A stretch of 64,000 bases of DNA from Kappaphycus alvarezii. Lineage: Eukaryota; Rhodophyta; Florideophyceae; Gigartinales; Solieriaceae. The translations under genes and the position numbers were made by a program. Location: the NCBI GenBank assembly GCA_002205965.3, contig NADL03000044.1:496001-560000 (forward strand), read 5' to 3'. Shown here in pieces: positions 51,501-62,926 of this stretch (the first letter of the stretch is position 1; every line of letters starts with the position of its first letter). The notes beneath the pieces were generated by a model. The model worked only from the letters and a program-made list of their open reading frames with translations. It made no database searches and was not told where the DNA came from.

Positions 51501-54500
51501 TATCTTCCATGCTCGGAAAGTTGTCGTTGCCTTGCGCCGTGGCTTCCGCTGTTTCTCTGGACGGTGATGTTGCCCCGATTGCGCCGGCGTCCCTGATGTT
51601 ACCCCTCTCCTGGACCCTCTCGCCAAACTCACTCTGACCTATAAGTATGACGATGGACAAACACTCATGCACAATTTACTCCGGGATGCCATCTACCGGT
51701 ACTGCAGGGAATTGTGTATCTCCGCGCTCGTCAAAAACACTCTTCCCCTAATGATCCAAACTCCTCTCCATCTCTACGCATGGACCTGTACATTCTGGGT
51801 GCCTATGGGCTCGACTCTCGTGACATTGCCCTGAATGTCACTGCAGCCCATCCCGACACCGTCAATTGCATCTCCTAAAGCGCATGTTCCGCCGGCACCG
51901 CTGCAAATCTTGCTGAGCAAGCGAAGTTCCGACGTTACGGTCCACACAGCAACGTTCACGAGATTTTTCTCCTCCCAGTAGGTGTTGATTCCTATGGAGC
52001 TTTAGGGAAAGGGGAACAAAATTTTTCGCCTTCTCGCTTCTTTCGCTTCAAGCCCACGGAATTCAGCACCCGATACGGAGCTTCAGGATATAGATATCCT
52101 CTTTTCGTTCTGCCGTCATGGGATGCAGGCCCTCCAGGTCAACAGCCGCCGCGTGCCTGAGTAGTTATTATTGGTCTTCCTCCTAATCCTTGCTTAGGGA
52201 CTTTCGTTTCCCATAAAAGATTTCCACACGCATTACGTGTATATGTAATTATGAAAATATACTTGATTATTTCTCCTAGGTGAGCCAGGGAGAGTTCTGC
52301 CATACAAATATTTGGCAGGAGTCTTCTCCTGAAAGAGTACTTAAACCTTGGAATAGCTCTGGGAGTAAAATAAAAGAGGACAATAGTCATCCTCTTCGGT
52401 TCACACTGTGCAACAATTAGAATGTGAGAATGCTGTTTCCAGAGACCAGGGAGGCAAGTCTTCTTATTGGAGGCTCCGAGTAGGAGACGGGGCAGGTGAG
52501 ACTATCTCAAAAGGCTGGTGAAAGACCAGCCGTAAGAAATGTCGCGTTGGGCGGAACTATCGCGGCATCTTGTCTTTGTAGGAGGAGATGTCACACCCTT
52601 CCAAAGATTTCAATACCTCGCACGGCGAAGTGTTAGACTACGTCTGCCAGAACCGCGAATGCGTCGGAGTTCCACCCTCCAACGGTGAATATTGGCAGTG
52701 AGATCAGTCAAGACCTCGCTTGCGTGGTGGTAAACTCTTCAAACCTTCTGAACTTCAATGATCCCGAAGCGTTCAGAGATGTCAAGGGGTGGAAACATCG
52801 TGCCGTTTATTTTGAGGGAGCAAGTGTATTCGCGAATTTACAGTAGCGTCGAGGACGTCTGTCCCTCCGGTACTCCCTGTAGCCCAGATATCTGGCCTCC
52901 TGCGATGTTGGCCATCGAGACGGGGCTCCATGACAGTGGGAAAGGTTTGGGTGTTTTACTATTGGAAGATATATCCGATCTATCCCATGGTTTTCCATGA
53001 CAGGGTGACGAGCGGTCTTTGCCAAGTCCGACCTGAGAATTTCAACCTGGCGGAAGCTTGTCCCCTGCTGTCTCCAGGGGATGTTCGTTCTTGAACTGCG
53101 TCGTGAATTGCATCCGTCAGTTTCTTTCACAAGGGTGGGTTGCTGAAGCATAAGTCGCTGTAGGGAACTACTTTTGACTGCGGAATTGGTCATGGGTGAA
53201 TGGTGATTTGGCCTCCTCGTAGGTTGCCAAGTGGTTCACTGCGGACGGCAGGCATCAGTCACACAGCTGGTCTGTTTGGAAGCTAGAAGCGGGGAAGGTG
53301 GCTGTGGAGATGATTTTGACAGAGGTAAGGCCGACCTAAATTTTTGGTTTCATGTTCTCAATCGATTGGAACGGGAGTTTTAGCTTTCTGAAGACTGGAA
53401 AACTGCTGGGTTGTGTTTCGCTTATTTCATTCATCACTCGTGTCTAGATGTGTTTTTACATTTTTTCTACAGCATAACCTGCCAAATGGTTTGAATACAA
53501 GTTCAGAGGACACCATACGTTTGCATCGCTCGAGGAAAACCGGCCCCATTAACCCCCAGTTTTCGAGCTGCATGGTCGGTGTTATTTGCTCTACACAACA
53601 CCTAACTTAAAAACTCCCCTGGCCCTCAGCCATTTAAGCTTTCGCAGTATATAAACTTCGTACTTTACCAATTCATTTGCCCGAGTAATCTATCAGGCAG
53701 CTGATCGGTTGTTCCGCAATAGAAGACTGAAGAGAGGCCACCCGGAAGGTTTGCTGGATTTGATGTAACGGCTATCAAATCCATAAGGTACTGTCTTTTC
53801 GATAAGCACAATTTAACTTGCTGTTTCTCTCTCAGGAGTTTATTTCTGGCTCACTCTCGAAATCCAATCTCTGATTGTTCTTCTTTTGCGATAGAGAAAA
53901 TAAGGGATGTGTTTACCGCGAGTCTCCAGAGGGCTGAAACCTAGGACAGCTTTAAAATGAAAACATGACGCCACCCGACAGTTACAGTTACGATGGCCGC
54001 GTGATTCTTGAGTTGGCCATTCAACTGAAAGACGCAGCTCGCTGTAGCCACGAAATATTTGAGCCAAAATAAATCCTTTACTTCTTCAACTATCCGTGTT
54101 ACAAGTGAATCAATGGACATGTCTCGCTAATCATATGATCACAGCAGTCAGCAAACTGCAGACAATTCAAAATTAAGAGACCCTCTCAATCTCTGGGAAC
54201 GTGCTTATAGTGTAAGTTGTGACTAATCCATCCAATACGACTGGCCCTTCGTAATTAGATATGAGCGGTCCGATGGTACAGGTGGCAACGACCTCCTCGA
54301 CGTCCACGCATCACTTCCGGACTCCGCAGCCATAGTACTGTTTTCCATCCCACCTGCGCGCCCTTGTGTAACGACGTACTCGATACGCCCTGCTTGCGCA
54401 CCGAATTGAACCGCTTCTTGACGCCAAATGACCATAGACAAATCGACAGTCAAGATGTTATCCTCACTAGCCTTACCTACCACCGCATCGACCTGGAACC

Positions 54501-55160
54501 GCTGCCCGGGCCATGATCCTGTATGGTCGTGATTTATTTCTACACGGCAATCCGGACTGTTAACTGACCTTGTCAAATCGTCCATATCTTCCTTTACTCT
54601 GCGGCGATAGTCAGATTCCGCGGAGTTCCGGCGCGGGCAATACTTGATAAAGTTTGCGGTGAGCCCCATGTTCAGAATCCATAGATAAATAGCTTGACCT
54701 GGCAGACGGATAACCAAGCTATTATACGTAAAACAGGGGAAACCGAGAAAGAAACGTGGCGCGTTGCTCATTTTGATGTAGACGTTGAGGCCATACGGGG
54801 TATAATTTGGCCTGTAGGCCATGGCAGTGCAATCCATTCGTCTACTTGTCCAGAGTGAAGGTGGTGATGGCAGCATTGGTGATGGGGCCATTACGTTGAG
54901 ACCGCCAGGAAAGTGTTGCAACGGCATGGTGACAAAGGTTGTAAATGAGATGGAGTTGACGTTTAAGGATCGTGGCTTCAGGTTCAAGAAGATGTTAGTA
55001 GGATAGCACTTTGTGGGTGATGACCAGGTTTGAGTAGAGTTCAGAGACCTTTAAAACTATAATTTCGACTGGAAGTTCTCGTGTAAAGGGGGAAAAGCTT
55101 GGGTTTTTTAATATTTGAAAGATGTGGGCGGCTATGCCCAAGTATATTCCGTAAAGTGAA
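48548..55160 (+). repeat. Array unit 8 (short type)
   Basis: Short copy with the same deletion junction at about 49029. A stretch at 51345..51600 has about ten one- or two-base indels while the flanks match the other units. Confidence 0.95.
54223..54927 (-). CDS. Orphan frame A, unit 8 copy, 234 residues, function unknown
   Basis: Intact copy in a short-type unit. This shows that the ~210 bp deletion elsewhere in units 7-9 does not affect this frame. Confidence 0.5.
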   Translation of the reverse strand: MPLQHFPGGLNVMAPSPMLPSPPSLWTSRRMDCTAMAYRPNYTPYGLNVYIKMSNAPRFFLGFPCFTYNSLVIRLPGQAIYLWILNMGLTANFIKYCPRRNSAESDYRRRVKEDMDDLTRSVNSPDCRVEINHDHTGSWPGQRFQVDAVVGKASEDNILTVDLSMVIWRQEAVQFGAQAGRIEYVVTQGRAGGMENSTMAAESGSDAWTSRRSLPPVPSDRSYLITKGQSYWMD

Positions 55161-58100
55161 CAGCAGCGTTAAGAAATTTAAATCCGTGTCCCCTGGGAAA
55201 TTTGTTTGGTGTACTGTATTCTTTTGCGAGAAGTAGAGGGAAATGCTGGGATTTTTGTTTGGAAGAACGGCGGTTTTTTGCTGTGTTGTTCACGTTCCGA
55301 AAATTAGTAAAGAGACTGGAAAATCCCATTGCATCGGCCGGAGCATTTTGTGGACGGTTACTTGCCTTTCGGCGGTATCTTGTTGAAGTACTCATGCAAG
55401 TGTTTCTGCGTCCCAATACAGCGAACTGCTTAGTTTTTTCTTGTTGGAAACGGCGGGTCGGGGTTTTAACCGATTTTTGATCTCCGTACAGAAGAAATGA
55501 AAGTAAAGAGTTTTCATCCTTTGTCGAGGGATTTTGCATGATTGAAATGGATACCATGAACCAGCTCCTGAATTTATGAAAGATTGAATTCCTTTAGAAG
55601 TATTTCCGAAATCTGCTTCGAAAAACTGTAAAGCAATCACTTTTTCGGTCCTCGGCCATATCTTCCATGCATTAAATTAACGCAAAAAAATTTCGTCCCC
55701 TTTTTCGGTCCACCAAACTACCTATTTCATTGAAATCTTATCAAAGAAGACATCCGTTTATTTAATTAACAATAAATTATGTCACTGAATGGTAATTGAC
55801 TGAGAATGGCACCATAATCTAATGCTCTTTCCATCTCAAGATTCCAAATTTCAAGCGACTTATTTAGCGAAACCAAAAAAAGATTTTCCTGTGAATTGGT
55901 TCCGACATCACGATTACTCATCTACAGTACAGTAGGTTCAAAACATATCTGTTTCACATCTAATTTGACTTTCAAAAAAATTGGGACTCATCGGAAACAC
56001 AGTTGACTCGTAGACCAAATCATTAACACTTCGATAACAATATGTAAGTGAAAACCGAGCGTAGTCCTGATACGCGGCAATACCAGGAAACTGTTGGGTT
56101 GATCGCATTTCATTCGGCAGTTACTTTAGAAATCCAGCAATATCTGGTCGCAGATTATTTCCGAGGCACCATGCAGTTTCATTGCATTGACAGGGGAGAA
56201 GAAATTAACCCTGGTAATCAGATCTACTATTTGATAATTTATGGTAGTTTTTTGTTACTCAACGGAAATAAACATGTGATAAACCAGACACTCTGCGCAA
56301 GATTTCTTGGCACAGTCCCCTCTCTTAATGAATTTATTAGGAAAAATAACCATCAGTATTGCCATCAGAATATAACAGTGGCCTCCGTAACACCGCTGTG
56401 AAATAGAGACTTGTTCGTTTTTGTTATTCCAATTCTCTATTACACAGTGGTTTACAAGAAAACCACATCGCCTTGGATGAGTTTTAAAAAGCTCAGAGTA
56501 GCTGGATAGCTGTTTAATTTTACTTCAATGTTTTTACTGGCGTGGTTTTATTTTCGTAGTTATTTTCTACATAGTACTATTTTATAATTAAATATCTACT
56601 TTCCAGTAACTACTACCGAGCTGAAACAAGCATGAAAGTTCTAGAGTACGCCACAGTACTGTCAGTGAAAAGGGAGCTCATCTGTAGTCTTATGGGATTC
56701 CAGGGACACTCCACTGACCCTTTGCTTTCAATTTTCTGAAACCCACTGCCATCGTCTCCACTACTCCTTTAACATCGCACTGGATACCTCCCTCTCTGTT
56801 TCATTATAATTATCGCTTTTGCCGCCCCCGCTGTTGTTTCGCTTTCATCTTGCTCTACCTCCAGGTTTTGTACACGTGCATTTTTTTTGTCATGTTACTA
56901 ATTGGAGATCTTGTTACTTGGGAACGTGACGGTGCAGCAAAGTTTGTTTTTTCTAGGTCATTCTTTACAAGTAGCGTGCAGGCCTCAAGAAGCTGCGTGA
57001 TCTTGTGCAGAATAATTAGACTGCACAGTTTGGCTTAACTATGTAGCCTCAGTAAAGCCTTGCTCTGAACAAGTCCCCATTTCAGGGTCCAATGTCAGTA
57101 TTCCTCTACAATACTATTGCACTTATTGGCTGTTAGCAAGGTGCATCGACTGGGTCACAAATTCAGGTAACGCTTTAAAGGGTCGCTTGGACTGAACTTG
57201 AACTAAGGGGCAAGTGCTCAGAACAGGTACTACTTGGCTGTTGGCTTGGAGTTCAGAAAAGTTTTAATTAGTATTCCCCGTATAAGCGAGTCGGAAAAAC
57301 TGGCGCGGTTCTGTGAAGATCTCAAGCCATACAATCTGCTGGTGATCCAAAAAGAGAATCTATCCAAGCCCGAGGCTACTACTGTCGGTCTCAACTTTGA
57401 TGGAGCATTTTACGGATTTGAATTCTTCACTGCTAGAGGTTCATTTTTGAACAATCGAAATGGCTCAGGCCCTATAGCAATGGAGATAAGTAACCCCAAT
57501 CGTAGTCCCAATTTTAGCGCGTCAGAGAGACTTGATGGAGATCCGATGCTTGACGTGTCTTAAAGTGGGATGTAGACTTTGGAAGCACAAAAATGTAAAC
57601 GGTAATAAAGGTAACAGGGTTGATAGCTGCATAATGGCGAACAACACACAGGCAGGACACGGTAATTATTTAAAAGGCTTTGACTGAGAAAACTATTTGG
57701 TCCACTACACTTGGTAAACATTCAGAGGGGACCATTCCTGAGTGTAAACAATTGTAAAGTTGTACGAGGGAAGGTACTACACTAAATGAAAGGTCAGAAA
57801 ATGACGATGACGAAAGCTTTTCTGATTCCTGTCTCACGCGCGCCTGACAGGGTCAACAGAAACACAGTCTTCCTAGTTTCAGATAGCTCAGCTCCGGCAG
57901 CACCAAATCAGATGCCCAATATCTCCTCAGAGCCCTCCAATGTCTTTGAACCGTCTCCGCTCTACATCAACGAGACCTTTTCATCTCACACTCCTGTCAT
58001 GTCGATATACTAACAAAAACAAGGCGTTGGTTGGCGGAAAGATACGCATTGTCTACTAAATCTTCTTGTTCCGTAATTCCGCACTTCCTTACCACCATCG

Positions 58101-61100
58101 GGGCACGTTTTTATTCTTCCATGCTCGGAAAGTTGTCGTTGCCTTGCGCCGTGGCTTCCCGCTGTTCTCTGGACGGTGATGTTGCCCCGATTGCGCCCGG
58201 CGTCCCTCTGATGTTACCCCTCTCCTGGACCCTCTCGCCAAACTCACTCTGACCTATAAGTATGACGATGGACAAACACTCATGCACAATTTACTCCGGG
58301 ATGCCATCTACCGGTACTGCAGGGAATTGTGTATCTCCGCGCTCGTCAAAAACACTCTTCCCCTAATGATCCAAACTCCTCTCCATCTCTACGCATGGAC
58401 CTGTACATTCTGGGTGCCTATGGGCTCGACTCTCGTGACATTGCCCTGAATGTCACTGCAGCCCATCCCGACACCGTCAATTGCATCTCCTAAAGCGCAT
58501 GTTCCGCCGGCACCGCTGCAAATCTTGCTGAGCAAGCGAAGTTCCGACGTTACGGTCCACACAGCAACGTTCACGAGATTTTTCTCCTCCCAGTAGGTGT
58601 TGATTCCTATGGAGCTTTAGGGAAAGGGGAACAAAATTTTTCGCCTTCTCGCTTCTTTCGCTTCAAGCCCACGGAATTCAGCACCCGATACGGAGCTTCA
58701 GGATATAGATATCCTCTTTTCGTTCTGCCGTCATGGGATGCAGGCCCTCCAGGTCAACAGCCGCCGCGTGCCTGAGTAGTTATTATTGGTCTTCCTCCTA
58801 ATCCTTGCTTAGGGACTTTCGTTTCCCATAAAAGATTTCCACACGCATTACGTGTATATGTAATTATGAAAATATACTTGATTATTTCTCCTAGGTGAGC
58901 CAGGGAGAGTTCTGCCATACAAATATTTGGCAGGAGTCTTCTCCTGAAAGAGTACTTAAACCTTGGAATAGCTCTGGGAGTAAAATAAAAGAGGACAATA
59001 GTCATCCTCTTCGGTTCACACTGTGCAACAATTAGAATGTGAGAATGCTGTTTCCAGAGACCAGGGAGGCAAGTCTTCTTATTGGAGGCTCCGAGTAGGA
59101 GACGGGGCAGGTGAGACTATCTCAAAAGGCTGGTGAAAGACCAGCCGTAAGAAATGTCGCGTTGGGCGGAACTATCGCGGCATCTTGTCTTTGTAGGAGG
59201 AGATGTCACACCCTTCCAAAGATTTCAATACCTCGCACGGCGAAGTGTTAGACTACGTCTGCCAGAACCGCGAATGCGTCGGAGTTCCACCCTCCAACGG
59301 TGAATATTGGCAGTGAGATCAGTCAAGACCTCGCTTGCGTGGTGGTAAACTCTTCAAACCTTCTGAACTTCAATGATCCCGAAGCGTTCAGAGATGTCAA
59401 GGGGTGGAAACATCGTGCCGTTTATTTTGAGGGAGCAAGTGTATTCGCGAATTTACAGTAGCGTCGAGGACGTCTGTCCCTCCGGTACTCCCTGTAGCCC
59501 AGATATCTGGCCTCCTGCGATGTTGGCCATCGAGACGGGGCTCCATGACAGTGGGAAAGGTTTGGGTGTTTTACTATTGGAAGATATATCCGATCTATCC
59601 CATGGTTTTCCATGACAGGGTGACGAGCGGTCTTTGCCAAGTCCGACCTGAGAATTTCAACCTGGCGGAAGCTTGTCCCCTGCTGTCTCCAGGGGATGTT
59701 CGTTCTTGAACTGCGTCGTGAATTGCATCCGTCAGTTTCTTTCACAAGGGTGGGTTGCTGAAGCATAAGTCGCTGTAGGGAACTACTTTTGACTGCGGAA
59801 TTGGTCATGGGTGAATGGTGATTTGGCCTCCTCGTAGGTTGCCAAGTGGTTCACTGCGGACGGCAGGCATCAGTCACACAGCTGGTCTGTTTGGAAGCTA
59901 GAAGCGGGGAAGGTGGCTGTGGAGATGATTTTGACAGAGGTAAGGCCGACCTAAATTTTTGGTTTCATGTTCTCAATCGATTGGAACGGGAGTTTTAGCT
60001 TTCTGAAGACTGGAAAACTGCTGGGTTGTGTTTCGCTTATTTCATTCATCACTCGTGTCTAGATGTGTTTTTACATTTTTTCTACAGCATAACCTGCCAA
60101 ATGGTTTGAATACAAGTTCAGAGGACACCATACGTTTGCATCGCTCGAGGAAAACCGGCCCCATTAACCCCCAGTTTTCGAGCTGCATGGTCGGTGTTAT
60201 TTGCTCTACACAACACCTAACTTAAAAACTCCCCTGGCCCTCAGCCATTTAAGCTTTCGCAGTATATAAACTTCGTACTTTACCAATTCATTTGCCCGAG
60301 TAATCTATCAGGCAGCTGATCGGTTGTTCCGCAATAGAAGACTGAAGAGAGGCCACCCGGAAGGTTTGCTGGATTTGATGTAACGGCTATCAAATCCATA
60401 AGGTACTGTCTTTTCGATAAGCACAATTTAACTTGCTGTTTCTCTCTCAGGAGTTTATTTCTGGCTCACTCTCGAAATCCAATCTCTGATTGTTCTTCTT
60501 TTGCGATAGAGAAAATAAGGGATGTGTTTACCGCGAGTCTCCAGAGGGCTGAAACCTAGGACAGCTTTAAAATGAAAACATGACGCCACCCGACAGTTAC
60601 AGTTACGATGGCCGCGTGATTCTTGAGTTGGCCATTCAACTGAAAGACGCAGCTCGCTGTAGCCACGAAATATTTGAGCCAAAATAAATCCTTTACTTCT
60701 TCAACTATCCGTGTTACAAGTGAATCAATGGACATGTCTCGCTAATCATATGATCACAGCAGTCAGCAAACTGCAGACAATTCAAAATTAAGAGACCCTC
60801 TCAATCTCTGGGAACGTGCTTATAGTGTAAGTTGTGACTAATCCATCCAATACGACTGGCCCTTCGTAATTAGATATGAGCGGTCCGATGGTACAGGTGG
60901 CAACGACCTCCTCGACGTCCACGCATCACTTCCGGACTCCGCAGCCATAGTACTGTTTTCCATCCCACCTGCGCGCCCTTGTGTAACGACGTACTCGATA
61001 CGCCCTGCTTGAGCACCGAATTGAACCGCTTCTTGACGCCAAATGACCATAGACAAATCGACAGTCAAGATGTTATCCTCACTAGCCTTACCTACCACCG

Positions 61101-61774
61101 CATCGACCTGGAACCGCTGCCCGGGCCATGATCCTGTATGGTCGTGATTTATTTCTACACGGCAATCCGGACTGTTAACTGACCTTGTCAAATCGTCCAT
61201 ATCTTCCTTTACTCTGCGGCGATAGTCAGATTCCGCGGAGTTCCGGCGCGGGCAATACTTGATAAAGTTTGCGGTGAGCCCATGTTCAGAATCCATAGAT
61301 AAATAGCTTGACCTGGCAGACGGATAACCAAGCTATTATACGTAAAACAGGGGAAACCGAGAAAGAAACGTGGCGCGTTGCTCATTTTGATGTAGACGTT
61401 GAGGCCATACGGGGTATAATTTGGCCTGTAGGCCATGGCAGTGCAATCCATTCGTCTACTTGTCCAGAGTGAAGGTGGTGATGGCAGCATTGGTGATGGG
61501 GCCATTACGTTGAGACCGCCAGGAAAGTGTTGCAACGGCATGGTGACAAAGGTTGTAAATGAGATGGAGTTGACGTTTAAGGATCGTGGCTTCAGGTTCA
61601 AGAAGATGTTAGTAGGATAGCACTTTGTGGGTGATGACCAGGTTTGAGTAGAGTTCAGAGACCTTTAAAACTATAATTTCGACTGGAAGTTCTCGTGTAA
61701 AGGGGGAAAAGCTTGGGTTTTTTAATATTTGAAAGATGTGGGCGGCTATGCCCAAGTATATTCCGTAAAGTGAA
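55161..61774 (+). repeat. Array unit 9 (short type)
   Basis: Short copy with the same deletion junction at about 55640. It shares the GAGCACC variant near 61014 with unit 6 and has lost one ACT triplet near 57380. Confidence 0.95.
60838..61541 (-). pseudogene. Orphan frame A, unit 9 copy, one-base deletion in the middle
   Basis: One C is missing in the GAGCCCCATG context near 61279, so the halves 61209..61541 and 60838..61296 are in different frames. It also carries the silent GCG to GCT change shared with unit 6. The deletion is in a homopolymer. Confidence 0.45.
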
Positions 61775-62172
61775 CAGCAGCGTTAAGAAATTTAAATCCG
61801 TGTCCCCTGGGAAATTTGTTTGGTGTACTGTATTCTTTTGCGAGAAGTAGAGGGAAATGCTGGGATTTTTGTTGTTTGGAAAGAACGGCGGTTTTTTGCT
61901 GTGTTGTTCACGTTCCGAAAATTAGTAAAGAGACTGGAAAATCCCATTGCATCGGCCGGAGCATTTTGTGGACGGTTACTTGCCTTTCGGCGGTATCTTG
62001 TTGAAGTACTCATGCAAGTGTTTCTGCGTCCCAATACAGCGAACTGCTTAGTTTTTTCTTGTTGGAAACGGCGGGTCGGGGTTTTAACCGATTTTTGATC
62101 TCCGTACAGAAGAAATGAAAGTAAAGAGTTTTCATCCTTTGTCGAGGGATTTTGCATGATTGAAATGGATAC
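61775..62172 (+). repeat. Array unit 10, partial (first ~400 bp)
   Basis: It matches the start of the other units up to GAAATGGATAC and is then replaced directly by the TG end of the right LTR at 62173. The interrupted unit presumably resumes beyond the element to the right of the window. Confidence 0.95.
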
Positions 62173-62893
62173 TGATTAGGGGTAAATCGTCGGGAGAAGA
62201 GATACTTAGAACCAACTACCCCAAGACGGAGGTGTTGCGAGCGACAAAAGTGCTACCGTGGTATAGTTGAACAAATAAAAAGGAGTGTATATGGGAGAGA
62301 GTTGAGAGGGCTACAAGCAAGTATAAAAGGGGCAGGGTCTACCACTGATGCTCTGCGACCAGCTTAGGAAAAAGTTTTCTAGGGTCTGAAGTTGACTCTC
62401 AACTTCCTACTACTCGGAGCTTGACCTGAAGTTGTCTGCCAACTTGCTTGACCTCTCAAGGAGGAAGCACTTTACTCAGCTTATATAGACCTTTCGGCTA
62501 ATCCTAAAGTCTCAATCAAACATACTAAATACCATAAAACGCATTCACGGGAATCGTGTGAACCAGAGAGACCATTAGAAGATATTTCCTCAAGGTAAAT
62601 ATCTAGGTGCCATACCCATGCCAGCCACCCATCGGCCAGGGGTGGGAATTGATGTGGCCATTATATAGACCTTTCAGAGTCACTCGTAGTATCACCCACA
62701 ACCTAGAACTGTACTGACATCCACTATGACAGCGTGTCCTAAAATAAAAAATCAACCGATGAATTTGCCACACTCACCCAAATTAAAAATATCTTGCAAA
62801 TTCAAAAACTGTAAAAATATCTTCCCAGTTCCAATACTGTATACAATTATGGTCCTCATCTAAATTTTTTCGTGTGCGAATTTGCGCACATCA
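62173..62893 (-). mobile_element. Right LTR (721 bp), 3' LTR of an element extending rightwards
   Basis: TG...CA ends, matching 302..1018 along its full length. Only three indels separate the copies (one base near 62177, one base near 62491, two bases near 62887) and no substitution was seen. It replaces array sequence directly after 62172. On its right is a purine-rich tract on the minus strand and then a minus-strand frame, as expected for a 3' LTR. The minus-strand start TGATGTGCGCAAATTCGCAC contains a palindrome (GTGCGC...GCGCAC-type) that is shortened by two bases in the left copy. Confidence 0.85.
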
Positions 62894-62907
62894 CGCCCTC
62901 CCGCTCA
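62894..62907 (-). promoter_or_regulatory. Polypurine tract next to the 3' LTR
   Basis: On the minus strand AGCGGGAGGGCG lies immediately before the TG of the LTR. A purine-rich tract at this place primes plus-strand DNA synthesis in LTR retrotransposons. This supports the orientation given to both LTRs. Confidence 0.6.
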
Positions 62908-62926
62908 AGACGAACGTCCCGGCTCG

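Larger units (their letters stand above)
1019..62172. repeat. Tandem array: nine full units of about 6.6-6.8 kb plus one partial unit
   Basis: The block starting AGCAGCGTTAAGAAATTT recurs at 1019, 7804, 14584, 21421, 28260, 35088, 41923, 48549, 55162 and 61776, always in the same orientation. Everything between recurs in the same order with near identity. Unit lengths are about 6784, 6780, 6837, 6839, 6828, 6835, 6626, 6613 and 6614 bp, then 398 bp. The tenth copy stops at 62172, where the right LTR begins. Differences between units are mostly one-base indels in homopolymers, with a few shared substitutions and one shared deletion. I found no rRNA or tRNA gene and no transposase or polymerase in the unit. 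The phase of the unit is arbitrary, because both array ends are cut by LTRs. Confidence 0.97.

Noticed and set aside
1019-62172. CRISPR array or ordinary short satellite
   Set aside because: The period is 6.6-6.8 kb with complex sequence and no short repeat-spacer alternation.
1019-62172. Concatemer of an integrated small DNA virus (parvovirus-, polyomavirus- or circovirus-like)
   Set aside because: The unit length and frames on both strands suggested it, but there is no long replication-protein or capsid frame, no helicase or rolling-circle motif and no terminal hairpins at unit borders.
1019-62172. rDNA, 5S, tRNA or snRNA gene cluster
   Set aside because: I looked for conserved rRNA, 5S, tRNA and U-snRNA sequence blocks and saw none.
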